Source of the DNA: Gaiellasilicea sp963811885
GTDB lineage: Bacteria; Actinomycetota; Thermoleophilia; Gaiellales; Gaiellaceae
Direction: 5' to 3'
Assembly (NCBI GenBank): GCA_963811885.1
Contig: CAWETB010000015.1
Span: forward strand, 1,364,001-1,428,000
DNA: 64,000 nucleotides
Positions 43,631-53,295 of the stretch are shown piece by piece. Position numbers and translations under genes: made by a program. Positions within the stretch are counted from its first letter, which is position 1; each line of letters opens with the position of its first letter. Under the pieces are notes generated by a model. That model was not told where the DNA came from and searched no databases. It saw nothing but the letters and a program-made list of their open reading frames with translations.

Positions 43631-44908
43631 ATGAGCGACGCCGCCCGACGGATCCAGCGCACGTACCTGACCCTGATCCTCGGCAATACCCTGGCCGCGT
43701 CGTTCATCTGGGGGATCAACACGCTCTTCCTGCTCGACGCCGGGCTCTCGAACCTGGAGGCGTTCGCGGCCAACGCGTTCTTCACCGCCGGGATGATGGT
43801 CTTCGAGATCCCGACCGGAGTCGTCGCCGACACGTGGGGCCGGCGCATCTCCTATCTCCTCGGAACGATCACCCTCGCCGCCGCGACCCTTCTCTACTAC
43901 CTGCTCTGGGTCATGGAGGCGCCGTTCTGGGAGTGGGCCGTCGTCTCGATGCTGCTCGGCCTCGGCTTCACCTTCTTCTCCGGCGCGGTCGAGGCATGGC
44001 TCGTCGACGCACTGCACTACGCCGAGTACGACGGCGGCCTCGAGTCCGTGCTCGGCCGCGGCCAGATGATCGGCGGGATCGCGATGCTCGGCGGATCGGT
44101 CGCAGGGGGCGTGATCGCGCAGGCGACCTCGCTCGGCGTTCCCTTCCTGCTCCGGGTCGGCGTCCTGCTCGTCATGTTCGGCGTCGCGTGGCGGCTGATG
44201 CACGACGTTGGCTTCACGCCGGTCCCGCGGGAGAGCACGCTGAAGGCGACGAAGGCGGTGTTCGACGCCTCGATCGAGTACGGGCTGAAGAGCCCTCCGG
44301 TGCGCTGGATGATGCTGGCGGCGCCCTTCACGTCCGGCGTCGGCATCTACACCTTCTATGCACTGCAGCCGTACCTGCTCGACCTCTACGGCGACCCGAA
44401 CGCGTACTCGGTCGCCGGTCTCGCGGCCGCGATCGTCGCCGGCTCGCAGATCCTCGGCGGCTACGCGGCGCCGAGGATCCGTGCGCTCTTCGAGAAGCGC
44501 ACGACGTCGCTGATCCTCGGCGCGATCACGAGCGCGGCGATCCTCGGCCTGCTGGCGCTCGTCGGCTCGTTCTGGCTCGCGCTCGCGCTGCTCGTCGTCT
44601 GGGGCCTCGTCTTCGCCGCGAACATGCCGATCCGCCAGGCGTACCTGAACGACATGATCCCCTCGCAGCAGCGGGCGACGGTGCTGTCGTTCGACTCGCT
44701 GATGGGCTCGAGCGGCGGCGTCGTCATCCAGCCGGTGCTCGGCAAGGCGGCCGACGCGACGAGCTACGGGACGTCGTTCGCCCTCGGCGGGCTCTTCCAG
44801 CTGCTCGCGGTGCCGTTCCTCTTCCGCAGCCGGCACGAAGGCGCGGCCGCGGACCGGGCGGTGAGCCTGGCCGAGCCGACCGAGCCGGCGGTGGCCGCGG
44901 CGCCCTAG
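43631..44908 (+). CDS. Major facilitator superfamily transporter
   Basis: 425 residues, about 12 membrane helices. It has the MFS loop motif GVVADTWGRRISYLLG between helices 2 and 3. The closest types are drug/metabolite exporters; substrate unknown. ATG at 43631 is six bases after TACAAC (43619-43624). Intact. Confidence 0.85.
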   Translation: MSDAARRIQRTYLTLILGNTLAASFIWGINTLFLLDAGLSNLEAFAANAFFTAGMMVFEIPTGVVADTWGRRISYLLGTITLAAATLLYYLLWVMEAPFWEWAVVSMLLGLGFTFFSGAVEAWLVDALHYAEYDGGLESVLGRGQMIGGIAMLGGSVAGGVIAQATSLGVPFLLRVGVLLVMFGVAWRLMHDVGFTPVPRESTLKATKAVFDASIEYGLKSPPVRWMMLAAPFTSGVGIYTFYALQPYLLDLYGDPNAYSVAGLAAAIVAGSQILGGYAAPRIRALFEKRTTSLILGAITSAAILGLLALVGSFWLALALLVVWGLVFAANMPIRQAYLNDMIPSQQRATVLSFDSLMGSSGGVVIQPVLGKAADATSYGTSFALGGLFQLLAVPFLFRSRHEGAAADRAVSLAEPTEPAVAAAP

Positions 44909-44909
44909 C

Positions 44910-45284
44910 TCAGTCGACCGAGAGCAGGTCGACCACGAACACGAGCGGCTCGTGCGGGGCGATCACGCCGCCCGCGCCGCTGGCGCCGTAGGCCATCGCG
45001 GAGGGGATCGTCAGCTTGCGGCGGCCGCCGACCTTCATCCCCTGGACGCCCGCGTCCCAGCCCGGGATGACCTGCCCCTTGCCGAGCTTGAACTCGAACG
45101 GGCGGCCGCGGTCCCAGGAGGCGTCGAACTCCTCGCCGGTGCGGAAGGCGACGCCGACGTAGTGCACGGAGACGTTCGTCCCGGCGGTCGCCTCGGCGCC
45201 GTCGCCGACGGTGACGTCCTCGATCCCGAGCTCGAACGGGATGTCTCCCTCGGGCTTGTCGACCTGTGGGCGCTCCGGTGCCAT
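44910..45284 (-). CDS. FKBP-type peptidyl-prolyl isomerase
   Basis: A 124-residue single-domain PPIase: VSVHYVGVAFRTGEEFDASW, FKLGKGQVIPGWDAGVQGM and LTIPSAMAYGASG carry the FKBP active-site residues. No signal peptide, so cytoplasmic. ATG at 45284; TAGGTT eight bases upstream may be the -10 box. It ends one base after the convergent MFS gene. Confidence 0.93.
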   Translation of the reverse strand: MAPERPQVDKPEGDIPFELGIEDVTVGDGAEATAGTNVSVHYVGVAFRTGEEFDASWDRGRPFEFKLGKGQVIPGWDAGVQGMKVGGRRKLTIPSAMAYGASGAGGVIAPHEPLVFVVDLLSVD

Positions 45285-45320
45285 CGAGCCAGAACCTACA
45301 CGCGGGCACGTGTCGCCGAG

Positions 45321-45350
45321 TTGGACGACAATTTGACAATTGTGTGTTAG
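45321..45350 (+). promoter_or_regulatory. Promoter-like AT-rich patch upstream of the subtilase
   Basis: TTGGAC (45321-45326), 18 bases, TGTTAG (45345-45350). It includes ACAATTTGACAATTGT, with the palindrome ACAATTGT. It is one of very few AT-rich islands in the window and lies between the divergent FKBP and subtilase genes. Confidence 0.4.
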
Positions 45351-45461
45351 GCTCGGCCGAGTCCTCCGACGTGGAGGGACCCCCGAGTGCAGATCGACCC
45401 CCGCGGGGCGGGGGGGCCGGCTGGACACGGCTGTCGCGCACGTCAGAGAGGACGGGCAGGC

Positions 45462-46636
45462 GTGTTCGTTGCCTCTGCGGCGCTTGTCTTCTCCTGGGTG
45501 CTTCCGGCAGCCGCCCGAGAGCCGGCTCCGTTCGTCCCGAACGACAGCTTCTACCAGCTGAGCCGAGCCGGGCTCGAGTCGATGGCGGTCCCGCGGGCCT
45601 GGCGGGTGACGCAGGGCGATCCGCGCGTCGTGATCGCGGTCGTCGACTCCGGGGTCGGACGCGATCCGGATCTCACGCCGAACCTGCTGCCCGGCTTCAA
45701 TGCGATCGACGGCGGCGCCGACACGACGGACGAGAACGGCCACGGCAGCGAGCAGGCAGCGCTGATCGGCTCCGTCCTCGACAACGGCCTCGGGACAGCC
45801 GGCATCTGCGGCAGGTGCCGCATCCTGCCGGTGAAGGTGTTCGGAGCGGACGGGCGCGCGGAACGTCGAGACGATCGCCCGCGGGATCCGCTGGGCCTCG
45901 GAGCACGGCGCCCGCGTGATCAACCTGTCCTTTGCGCTCGTGCCGGGGTCAGCTCCGTCTGCGTCGCTGAACGCTGCGCTCACGGACGCCGTCGGCCGCG
46001 GCATCACCGTCGTCGCCGGCGCCGGGAACAACGGCAGTGCCGATCCGGCCGCGAACCCGCTCGCCGCGACGAACCCGCAGACGATCCGCGTCGCCTCGAT
46101 CGGCACCGAGAGCCACACGCTCGACGGGAACTCGAACCGCGGCGCCTGGGTCGACGTCGCGGCCTCGGCCGAGCTGTCGTCCAGGGGACTGGGCTCGGCG
46201 CCGACCGGCGGCACCTCGGCTGCCGCCGCAGCCGTGTCGGCGATCAGCGGCCTGCTCCTCTCCTGCAACCGCGCACTCAGCCCGGCGCGCATCAAGGACA
46301 TCCTCGTGCGCACGTCGACGCCGTACGCCGTCGAGGTCGCGCTCCGGCGGCGAGGTGAACGCCTACCGCGCCGTTCTCTCCAGCGGCTGTCCCGCGCCGG
46401 ACGTCGCCGAGCCCGCGGAGGTCAACAAGCTGACGGTGCTCATCCGCGGCGGCGGCACCGTGAACAGGCAGCCGACCGGCGGTTGGTACGAGGACGGGAC
46501 GGTCGTAACGCTGCAGGCGAAGCCGCGTCCCGGCTGGCACTTCGATTCCTGGCGCGGCCCCTGCGCCGGCAAGCGGCAGACGTGCCGTTTCGCGGTCACG
46601 CGCCCGGCGACGGTCACCGCGGTGTTCAGCCGCTAG
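45462..46636 (+). CDS. Secreted S8 subtilisin-like protease (two frameshifts)
   Basis: About 391 residues. The signal peptide begins at GTG 45462 (VFVASAALVFSWVLPAAA); a GTG at 45387 is an alternative. The S8 triad is present: Asp in VVIAVVDSGVG, His in DENGHGSEQAA, Ser in PTGGTSAAAAAVSA. The frame shifts near 45860 (between the His and Ser parts) and near 46350. The last ~75 residues (KLTVLIRGGGTVN; GWHFDSWRGPCAG) form an InlB-repeat-like domain. TAG at 46634. Confidence 0.78.
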
Positions 46637-46659
46637 CGCGCGCCGGGTACCCTCGCACC

Positions 46660-47124
46660 GTGGCGCGCTTGCTGTTCCTGCCGGTGGTGACGGCTGCGGT
46701 CGCGCTTGTCTCTGCCGCACAGGCGGCGACTCCGGTCGTGCCCGTCGCCACGCAGGCGCGGATCGCGAAGGTGCGTCCGTCGCTCGCCTACGCGCCGACC
46801 AGGATGCTGATCGGGTTCCGCTTCCGCAGCTGGCGCACCGGGCCTGCCGCGGTCTACGAGCGCTTCACGAACAAGGCCGGCTGGGAGATCACCTTCGTCG
46901 CCGCACCGCTTCGCGGAACCTGCCGCGCCGGAAGAAGCAAGACCTTCCAGCTGGACGGCAACAAGGTCTACTGGAGTCAGACCCGCAACGAGCAGCAGGC
47001 CTGGCGCTGCGTCAGGAACCGCGGCGGCCTCTGGGTGCGGCTCGTCGCCGCCAGCCCGCAGCCGCCGTCGAAGCTCGCCGACACCGGGCTCGGCCGCGTC
47101 GTCGCCTCCGCGAAGCGGATCTAG
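46660..47124 (+). CDS. Secreted hypothetical protein
   Basis: 154 residues from GTG 46660, six bases after TACCCT (46648-46653). Signal peptide ARLLFLPVVTAAVALVSAAQ, then a compact domain with two Cys (GTCRAGRSKTF and AWRCVRNRGG), suggesting one disulphide. Family not recognised. Follows the subtilase on the same strand. Confidence 0.65.
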   Translation: MARLLFLPVVTAAVALVSAAQAATPVVPVATQARIAKVRPSLAYAPTRMLIGFRFRSWRTGPAAVYERFTNKAGWEITFVAAPLRGTCRAGRSKTFQLDGNKVYWSQTRNEQQAWRCVRNRGGLWVRLVAASPQPPSKLADTGLGRVVASAKRI

Positions 47125-48292
47125 CGCTCGGGACGGCCGCCCACCGCCGCGGGATCCTGCGGGCAGCTGAGCTACCGGGACGCCTTAACGTCCCCCGCGC
47201 TCCAAGTGAGCTAGGGTGTCGTAACTGGCCCTGCGGCCAGAACCCCGGCCGAAAGCCCGCAACCTCCCGACGCGCTAGGGCGCGCGAGACGCAGGAGTCT
47301 AGGCGAACAGGATTCGACTTGCAGGGCCAGCATTTCGTGGTTCGGCGGCTTACCGTCAAACGCGCAGGCTCGAATGCACGACGAGCGCGGCGACTCGGGG
47401 TGTGACGGCGGGATGGCGGTGATCGACGATCCAGTCGTCAGCAGCACAGCTAGGACAGCGTCTTCTGCGGAGCTCCCGCTGCGGCTTGCCCGGTGGCGGT
47501 AGGCGCGCGTCGGCGCGTGACGAATCGTCGCCTCGTCGTTCGCGAGACGCATCGCCTCGTAGACGGCATCCCAGTGCGCGAGAGCACCTGCATAGAGCGG
47601 GCTGTCGGTCAAAGACGAGCGTTCGAGTCTTGACCACGGGGTCGACCTCCGCCAGGCGTTGCTCAAGCCGAGCGTGATCCTGGCGCCGAGGGTGCTCAGT
47701 TGCTGAGCGATGACCTCCGATTCGCTACTTGCGGCCACTTCCTGCGGATTGTCGGATGTCGCCGGGTAATATCGTTCGTCCGCGGCGCTTTGGAGGACGT
47801 CCCGCTCGCGGCGGCCGTCAGCAAGCGGGTCAGCGATCCGCACGGACAGCCGAGACGCTGCGGCAGTCGTAGGACGAGATCACCGGGTCTGCTGATCGTC
47901 GTGTACCAGCCGGGACTGCTCCGGCGGCGACTGGTGTTCTGGGCGGCATCGAACGTGAGGGGAGGGCTTCCGCATCTCTCGGCATCCGCGCAAGACAGAG
48001 CGAGTGCGTGGTGGCGCAATCATTGCGATCTAACGACCGCGGCATCCCATTGACTTGGCGGCGGCATCGGCGTAGCGTCGCCACCCGTGACATAGCAACA
48101 GCTATTCCGACAGCACGCCGCGGCTCAAACTTTCGCCGCGAGGGGACTTCGATGCGCCGTCGCTCGACGTCATGCGTGCTTTCACCTCTGAAGAGGCCGC
48201 GTCGGTCGACGACGTGGCTGGGGCCACAGGGCGAACCGCGCTCAATTTGAGAGCGCGCCGTCGAGGCAACCAGGATCGAGAGGAGAACCGGG
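47125..48292. other. Gene-poor accessory stretch with tRNA-like remnants
   Basis: No gene can be supported with confidence over 1.17 kb. The longest plausible frame is 47211-47843 (minus), with a helical segment AGALAHWDAVYEAMRLANDE, but its start and both ends look random, so it may be a decayed gene. At 47161-47220 (minus strand) two partial tRNA-like D-arm motifs (TAGCTCACTTGGAGC and GGTAGCTCAGC) flank a hairpin GGGAC..GTCCC; not a complete tRNA. Base composition is less G/C-biased than around it. Confidence 0.5.
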
Positions 48293-49619
48293 ATGGGCAT
48301 CACAGGTTCAAGGAAGGTGAGAGCCGGCATCGTCATCGTGGCGCTGCTCGCACTCGCCGCCGTGCTGGCGCTGGGGCCAGCCGCTTCATCGTCAGCGGCG
48401 CCAGCAGCAGCCGCTGCCGCGCCGGCCGAGAACGCCGTCATCTACTGGAGCGGCGTCGCCTCGAGCGTGATCGTGATCGGCCGAGCGCCCGCAAGCTCGA
48501 GCGTGCTCGGCGCAATGGTGCATGGCGCGATGTACGACGCTGTCGCCTCGGTCGAAGGCGGGCTGAAGCCGTTCGCGACCGGGGTCACCGCGCCACCGGG
48601 TGCTTCGGCGGACGCCGCTGTTGCGCAGGCGGCACGGGACGTCCTCGTCACCAAACTGCCCGCACAGGCAGGAACGGTGCAGGCCGCCTACGACACGTTC
48701 ATGGCAGCGATCCCGAACGGGCTCGCCAAGGACGGCGGCAAGGCAGTCGGTGCAGCCGCGGCAGCCGGGATGATCGCGATGCGGATCGGTGACCGCTACG
48801 ACGACCCGAACGTCTACATCCAGCAGCCGCCGGGGCCGGGCGTGTTCGAGCCGATCGCGGCGACGCCGCCGGTCGATCCGAAGCTGGCGTTCGTGCGACC
48901 GTTCACCCACGCGTCACCTTCGGACTACCGACCAGGGCCGCCGATCGAGCTGACGAGCAAGCGCTATGCGGAGGACGTCGCGGAGCTACAGGCGTACGGG
49001 CGGATCGACAGCACCGTCCGCAGCACGCTCCAGACGCAGACCGTGCTCTTCCACACCGAGCAGACCTACCAGCAGTTCAACCGAACGCTGCGTGAGCTGG
49101 CGCTCGCCCGCGGCCTCGACCTGCGCGAGTCGGCCCGGATGCTCGGCTACGTGAACGTGGCGACCGCGGACACGATGCTCGCCTGCTGGGAGGCCAAGTA
49201 CCACTACAACTTCTGGCGTCCCAACGCACGCGATCCAGCGGGCCGACACCGACGGCAACCCGGACACGGTCAAGGACGCGACCTGGCTGCCGCTCGTCGT
49301 CGGCAACCATCCCGAGTACCCGTCCGGTCATGCCTGCTTCACAGGCGCGGTGACGGAGTCGCTGCGTCAGTACTTCGGGACGAAGAAGGTCAAGCTCGTG
49401 ATCACGAGCCTGGCTCCGGGGGCCGGTCCGACCCGGACGTTCAACACCCTGGACGAGCTCGTCAAGGACGTCGAGAACGCCCGCGTCTGGGGCGGTCTTC
49501 ACTACCGCTCGACGATGACAGAGACGGCCAAGGACTTCCCGCGGATCGCCCGCGACGTCGGCAAGCGCTTCTTCCTGCCGCGCGGCGACGGAGGCGGGGG
49601 CATCCTCGGCGACGGCTAG
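48293..49619 (+). CDS. Secreted vanadium-dependent haloperoxidase/PAP2-family protein (one frameshift)
   Basis: About 441 residues. ATG 48293 follows GAGAGGAG; signal peptide AGIVIVALLALAAVLALGPA. Active-site elements: KYHYNFWRP (Lys, Arg), then after a shift near 49240 GNHPEYPSGHACFTGA (Ser-Gly-His) and RVWGGLHYRSTM (Arg, His). Together these are the vanadate/phosphate-binding residues of the family. It may oxidise halides or be a phosphatase; sequence alone does not decide. Confidence 0.75.
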
Positions 49620-49648
49620 CGGCCAAGTCAGGGGAGCCGAGGAACAAG

Positions 49649-49677
49649 GGGGCGGGCCATGCCGAGCGGCCCGCCCC
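49649..49677 (+). terminator. GC-rich hairpin after the haloperoxidase
   Basis: GGGGCGGGCC (49649-49658) pairs perfectly with GGCCCGCCCC (49668-49677), loop 9 nt, 30 bases after the stop. No U-tract, as is common in high-GC actinobacteria. Confidence 0.55.
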
Positions 49678-49763
49678 TCACTCGTGGCGCCGTCGGCTCC
49701 TCGTTCGAGCGCTCTGGGCGGACATCCGGTGTGTCGGTTGAACGGCGCACCGCTGGTACGCCG

Positions 49764-50897
49764 TCATTGCGTGCGCTCAGCTGCGTCCGCCGCGGCGATG
49801 CGAGCACGTCTGCCGGCGGTCAGCTCTTCTACGACGATTTGCAGTGCGGCCGCGATCGGCACGCCGATGATCGCTCCGATCAATCCGAAGAGCGCCCCGA
49901 ATGCCAGGACACTCGCGAGCACGGTGAAGCCGGAGATCTTGGCAGCCTTGCCGATGATCGTTGGCTGCAGGATGTAGTTCTCGATCAGCTGGTAGACGAC
50001 GATCACGATGAGGACGACGATCAAGGCCTCGAGGCTGACCGAGAGCGCGACGATTCCGATGAGGACGCCGGCCAACGTGGCTCCGATGTTCGGAACGAGG
50101 TCGAGGATCGCAGCGATCACCGCCAGCGCGAGCGGGTATGGCAGCCCGAGGATCAGCGCGGTGACGCCGTAGACCGTTCCGCACGCCAGCGAGATCGCCA
50201 CGTTGCCGAGCATGTAGCGCGAAGTCGTGTTGATGATCCGGTCTGTCACGCGCAGGTAGCGCTCTCGCTTGTCGCGACCCATCAGGCCCGCGATCCACCT
50301 CCGCAGGTGCGGCTCGTCGATCAGCCCGAAGAGCGTAAGGAAGATCACCGAGAAGAAAACGGTGATTGCGCCGAAAGCCGAGATCCCGACCTGTGCGACT
50401 CCGCCCGACACCTTGCCCGCCCCCCGCGTGATCTCCCCCGTGTGCTTCGCCAACGCGTCAAGGGAGCCGCTCCTCTCGTTGAGGACGTTGCCGAGATCGC
50501 TCTGCTTGGCGCGGTCGACGATCTGCGGCAGGTCGTGGCTGAAGTCGTGCACAGCACCGCTCGCTGCCTGCACCGTCACCAGCGCGCCGGCAGCGATGAC
50601 GACCATGATCGCCAGCACCAGCAGCGTCGAGCACACCCGCCGGCTCCAGCCCAGCCGCCGCTCCATCCCAGTCGCCAACGGCGAGAGGACGGCGACGCCG
50701 AAGCCAGAGACGAAGATGACGAGCAGGACGCTCCTAATCGACGCGATCGAGGCCCCGACGGCGACGACGATGGCTGCCAGCAGGATCGTCCGGATCGAGA
50801 TCGAGACGCCGATCTCGCGGCGGCTGCCCTCGCTCGACGTCCTCGGCACCGGAGCCCGTGGCGTTACCGTCCTCCGCTCAGTTGCTGTCGTAGTCAT
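49764..50897 (-). CDS. AI-2E family transporter (copy 2)
   Basis: 377 residues, intact. ATG at 50897 with AAGGAG five bases before. Eight membrane helices are expected; PYPLALAVIAAILDLVPNIG and YQLIENYILQPTIIGKAAKI are the AI-2E/PerM signatures. Expected to export a small molecule or ion; substrate unknown. Its upstream region carries the triple TGGCA operator. Confidence 0.88.
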   Translation of the reverse strand: MTTTATERRTVTPRAPVPRTSSEGSRREIGVSISIRTILLAAIVVAVGASIASIRSVLLVIFVSGFGVAVLSPLATGMERRLGWSRRVCSTLLVLAIMVVIAAGALVTVQAASGAVHDFSHDLPQIVDRAKQSDLGNVLNERSGSLDALAKHTGEITRGAGKVSGGVAQVGISAFGAITVFFSVIFLTLFGLIDEPHLRRWIAGLMGRDKRERYLRVTDRIINTTSRYMLGNVAISLACGTVYGVTALILGLPYPLALAVIAAILDLVPNIGATLAGVLIGIVALSVSLEALIVVLIVIVVYQLIENYILQPTIIGKAAKISGFTVLASVLAFGALFGLIGAIIGVPIAAALQIVVEELTAGRRARIAAADAAERTQ

Positions 50898-50942
50898 CGC
50901 ATCTCCTTTTGAGGATGTGCGACGCACGGTGGCGGAGAGCGA

Positions 50943-50979
50943 TGCCACGCCAATGCCAAGCCGTCGGCCTCTGCTGCCT
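50943..50979 (-). promoter_or_regulatory. Triple TGGCA operator upstream of the AI-2E gene
   Basis: Minus-strand order: AGGCA (50975-50979), 16 nt, TGGCA (50954-50958), 6 nt, TGGCA (50943-50947). The proximal site is 45 bases before the start codon. The weakest site has A instead of T at its first base. A block TGCGTCG lies 17 bases further downstream. Confidence 0.65.
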
Positions 50980-51006
50980 CCGAGGTCATGCTCGGGGCGT
51001 TGGCGG

Positions 51007-52187
51007 CTAGTGGACGAGCCGCTCGGCGGCGAGCAGCAGGGCTGCGAGCATTCCTTCGCCGGCGCCGAGCGCGGCGGCTGTGAGCGGGCTTCCTCCGGCG
51101 CGTCGCCCCGCGGCGAATCCCCACGTCACGACCTGGACGAGGGCCGCTGCAAGGGCCAGCTTCGCGCCCGTCTCGCGGGACCATGCTTCGGCCCATGCGA
51201 GCGCGAGCAGGATCGACGGGAGAGCGGCAGCTTCGACGAGCGGCCATTCCCGCGCGCGATCGAGAGCATGTCGCGAGCCCGGAACGCCTTGCCGAGGCGT
51301 ATTCGCTCGCCGACGACCTCCGACCACACGTGCGCCGCCCAGAAGATCAGCATCGACCCGAGCAACGATGCGGTCATCGTTCGTGTGCCCGTCCCCGACT
51401 CGTACGCGACGCCGATCACGGATGCGGCGAGGAACGATCCGTAGACGGCCGCGCCGAAGCGGACGTCCCGGTCGAGGACGGGCGGCAGGTCGACAGATGC
51501 ACGCGGAGCCGGCGAGTAGCTCGCCGGCTCCGAGGACGTGCGGTCGAGCAGATCGACCGTCAATGCGACGGCTCGGGCGTCTTGAGCGACTGCCGACGTG
51601 ACGCGAAGGTCTTCAGCCTTCCGCTCGAGCAGCTTCTCGCCGGCGATCGAGACGACGAGCTCGCTGATCCCGGTGACAAGCGCGAAGGCCGCGATCAGTC
51701 CGAGCACCGCGAGCGCGCCTGCGCCCGGCGCCGCAAAGATCACGATCCCGAAGATGATCGCGACGAGGCCCGTCAGGATCATCGAGGCCGTGTCGCGACC
51801 GTCCAGCGGAAGCCGGAACGACGCGCCGACGAAGAGGATCCCGAACGCAACGGCATAGGCGCCGATCACGTACAGGAGCGTGAGCGCCGAGATCCCGGGC
51901 CAGGCGAAGACGAGCACGCCGACGGTGATCCCGAGAAGGCCCCTCAGGATGAGCCAGGCGCGCTCCTCCTTCCCCTGCGCGGTGAACGCAGTGCCGAACT
52001 CGACGATGCCCGTCGCGAGCGTGTAGGCGCCGAACAGGATCGTGAGCGCGTAGACGCTGATGCCGGGCCAGGCGAGAATCATCACGCCGAACACGACGGA
52101 CGCCAGGCCGTGCAGGCCGAGCACCCACCGCATCTTCGTGACCTGTGTCCGCGAGATCTTCGCGGCGCGGTCGAGCATGGTTTCCAT
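51007..52187 (-). CDS. HdeD/DUF308-like membrane protein with C-terminal extra membrane domain (one frameshift)
   Basis: ATG at 52187 (GGAGG six bases before). Residues 1-190 are HdeD/DUF308: six helices with GLASVVFGVMILAWPGISVY and the repeated MILTGLVAIIFGIVIFAAPG. A 60-residue soluble linker follows (DLRVTSAVAQDARAVALTVD), then a second membrane domain (GSFLAASVIGVAYESGTGTR; MLIFWAAHVWSEVVGERIRL). At about 51270 the frame shifts, and AALPSILLALAWAEAWSRET to LLAAERLVH ends at 51007. About 393 residues, twice the usual HdeD size. Confidence 0.62.
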
Positions 52188-52214
52188 CTCCTACCTCCGT
52201 TCTGTTGCTGTCAT

Positions 52215-52279
52215 TGACACGACGAAGCGTGCGCGGCGTCGATGCCAGCCCGCTGCCACGGCCGCGTTCCCTGCTGCCA
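52215..52279 (-). promoter_or_regulatory. Triple TGGCA operator and downstream block before the HdeD-like gene
   Basis: TGGCA at 52275-52279, 52254-52258 and 52243-52247 (minus strand), with gaps of 16 and 6 nt. Fifteen bases downstream of the proximal site CTTCGTCGTGTCA (52215-52227) matches 12 of 13 bases in the corresponding place before the coiled-coil gene. Start codon 55 bases beyond the proximal site. Confidence 0.7.
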
Positions 52280-52412
52280 GGCGCTGGTCGACGCGACGTC
52301 GCGATGCAAGCCGCGACGGCGTCGTCCGCGATCTCGTCGACCACATCGGCTCGTCATCGAGGACGGCAACGAGAGACCGGCTGTAAAGCCCGCAGAGCGC
52401 ATGTCGGGCCGT

Positions 52413-52613
52413 TCAGCGCTCGACTGATACGGGAGGGAGGTCGACCTTCGGCGGCGAGCAAGCACGCACGCGCCGCGGTGGGAGAGTGTCTGATGCCGCC
52501 GGTCGGTCGAGCGTCTGCGGCGTTGAATCGCCTTCGTGAGCTCCAGGATCTGACGCGAGCGAGCTGCGAGATCGCGACGAGTGCGTCACCAGAGCCGGGT
52601 TGATCGTTTGCAT
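52413..52613 (-). CDS. Small hypothetical protein downstream of the coiled-coil gene
   Basis: ATG at 52613 has a strong ribosome binding site (GGAGG in AAGGAGGAGAGCGAG) and starts 15 bases after the coiled-coil stop. The open frame gives 66 residues, but another frame from codon ten gives the more helix-like RRDLAARSRQILELTKAIQ, so an indel is likely. The protein and its end are therefore uncertain. Confidence 0.35.
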   Translation of the reverse strand: MQTINPALVTHSSRSRSSLASDPGAHEGDSTPQTLDRPAASDTLPPRRVRACSPPKVDLPPVSVER

Positions 52614-52628
52614 CTCGCTCTCCTCCTT

Positions 52629-53199
52629 CTAGCCCTGCGTCGACGGGCTTCGCCGTCGCGTGCGGCCGGATGTGCTGCTCGAGCTCGTGCGGCCTTCTGA
52701 TTCGAGCTCGTCGCGAGCCGCGCTGACCTGGTTCCTCTGCTCGTGCCAGGCGCCGTCGACCTCCGCGCGCGCCTGCGCGAGGCGGTCGTAGACCGCGATC
52801 CGTTGGGTGCGGACGTCGGCAATCGCCGCCTCGGCCCGCTCGCGCGCATTCCCGGCCTTCGCCGCGGCCGTCGCCTGCAGCCGCTCGAGGTAGGTGTCCC
52901 AGCTGCGGAGCTCGTCCTCGACGGCGGCCGCGAACGTCGTCCACTCGTCGGAGAGGTCTGCGAGCCAGCGAGTTCTCGGCGACCGCAAGCCTCGTCCTCA
53001 GCTGCCCGAGCTTCTCCTCGACCTCGTCGGGGGCCTCGCGGGCCGCGGCCAGGACGGATGCCTCCTCCCGGTGCAGCGCGTCGAGGTGCCGCCGGATCCG
53101 TGAGCTATCCGCAGCGGCACCAATCTGCGCGAATGTCTGCAGCCGGTCGATCCGGCGGCGGGCGTCCTCAACCGGATCCTCGATCGTGGTTGTGCTCAT
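52629..53199 (-). CDS. Coiled-coil protein (one frameshift)
   Basis: About 189 residues. From ATG 53199: MSTTTIEDPVEDARRRIDRL, then long Ala/Glu/Arg helices (VEEKLGQLRTRLAVAENSL). After a shift near 52970 the protein continues DLSDEWTTFAAAVEDELRSW and RAEAAIADVRTQRIAVYDRL to a Ser/Arg tail. Probably a rod-like coiled coil with no catalytic residues. Its promoter carries the triple TGGCA operator. Confidence 0.62.
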
Positions 53200-53227
53200 G
53201 TTCGAGCCTCCTGTTGGGTCTGTTCTC

Positions 53228-53292
53228 TGACACCACGAAGGCTCGTCAGCGCCGATGCCAACGCTCTGCCAGGCGCGGCGGCGCTTCTGCCT
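53228..53292 (-). promoter_or_regulatory. Triple TGGCA operator and downstream block before the coiled-coil gene
   Basis: AGGCA at 53288-53292, TGGCA at 53267-53271 and 53256-53260 (minus strand), gaps 16 and 6 nt. CTTCGTGGTGTCA (53228-53240) follows at the same distance as before the HdeD-like gene. The distal site is four bases from the end of the BTAD regulator gene. Start codon 56 bases beyond the proximal site. Confidence 0.7.
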
Positions 53293-53295
53293 GCT

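Noticed and set aside
47161..47220. A complete tRNA or tmRNA
   Set aside because: Only D-arm-like fragments and one hairpin; no acceptor pairing or T arm in place.
48061..48095. A fifth TGGCA operator before the haloperoxidase gene
   Set aside because: TGGCG and CGGCA motifs occur, but not with the 21/11-bp spacing seen at the four other genes.
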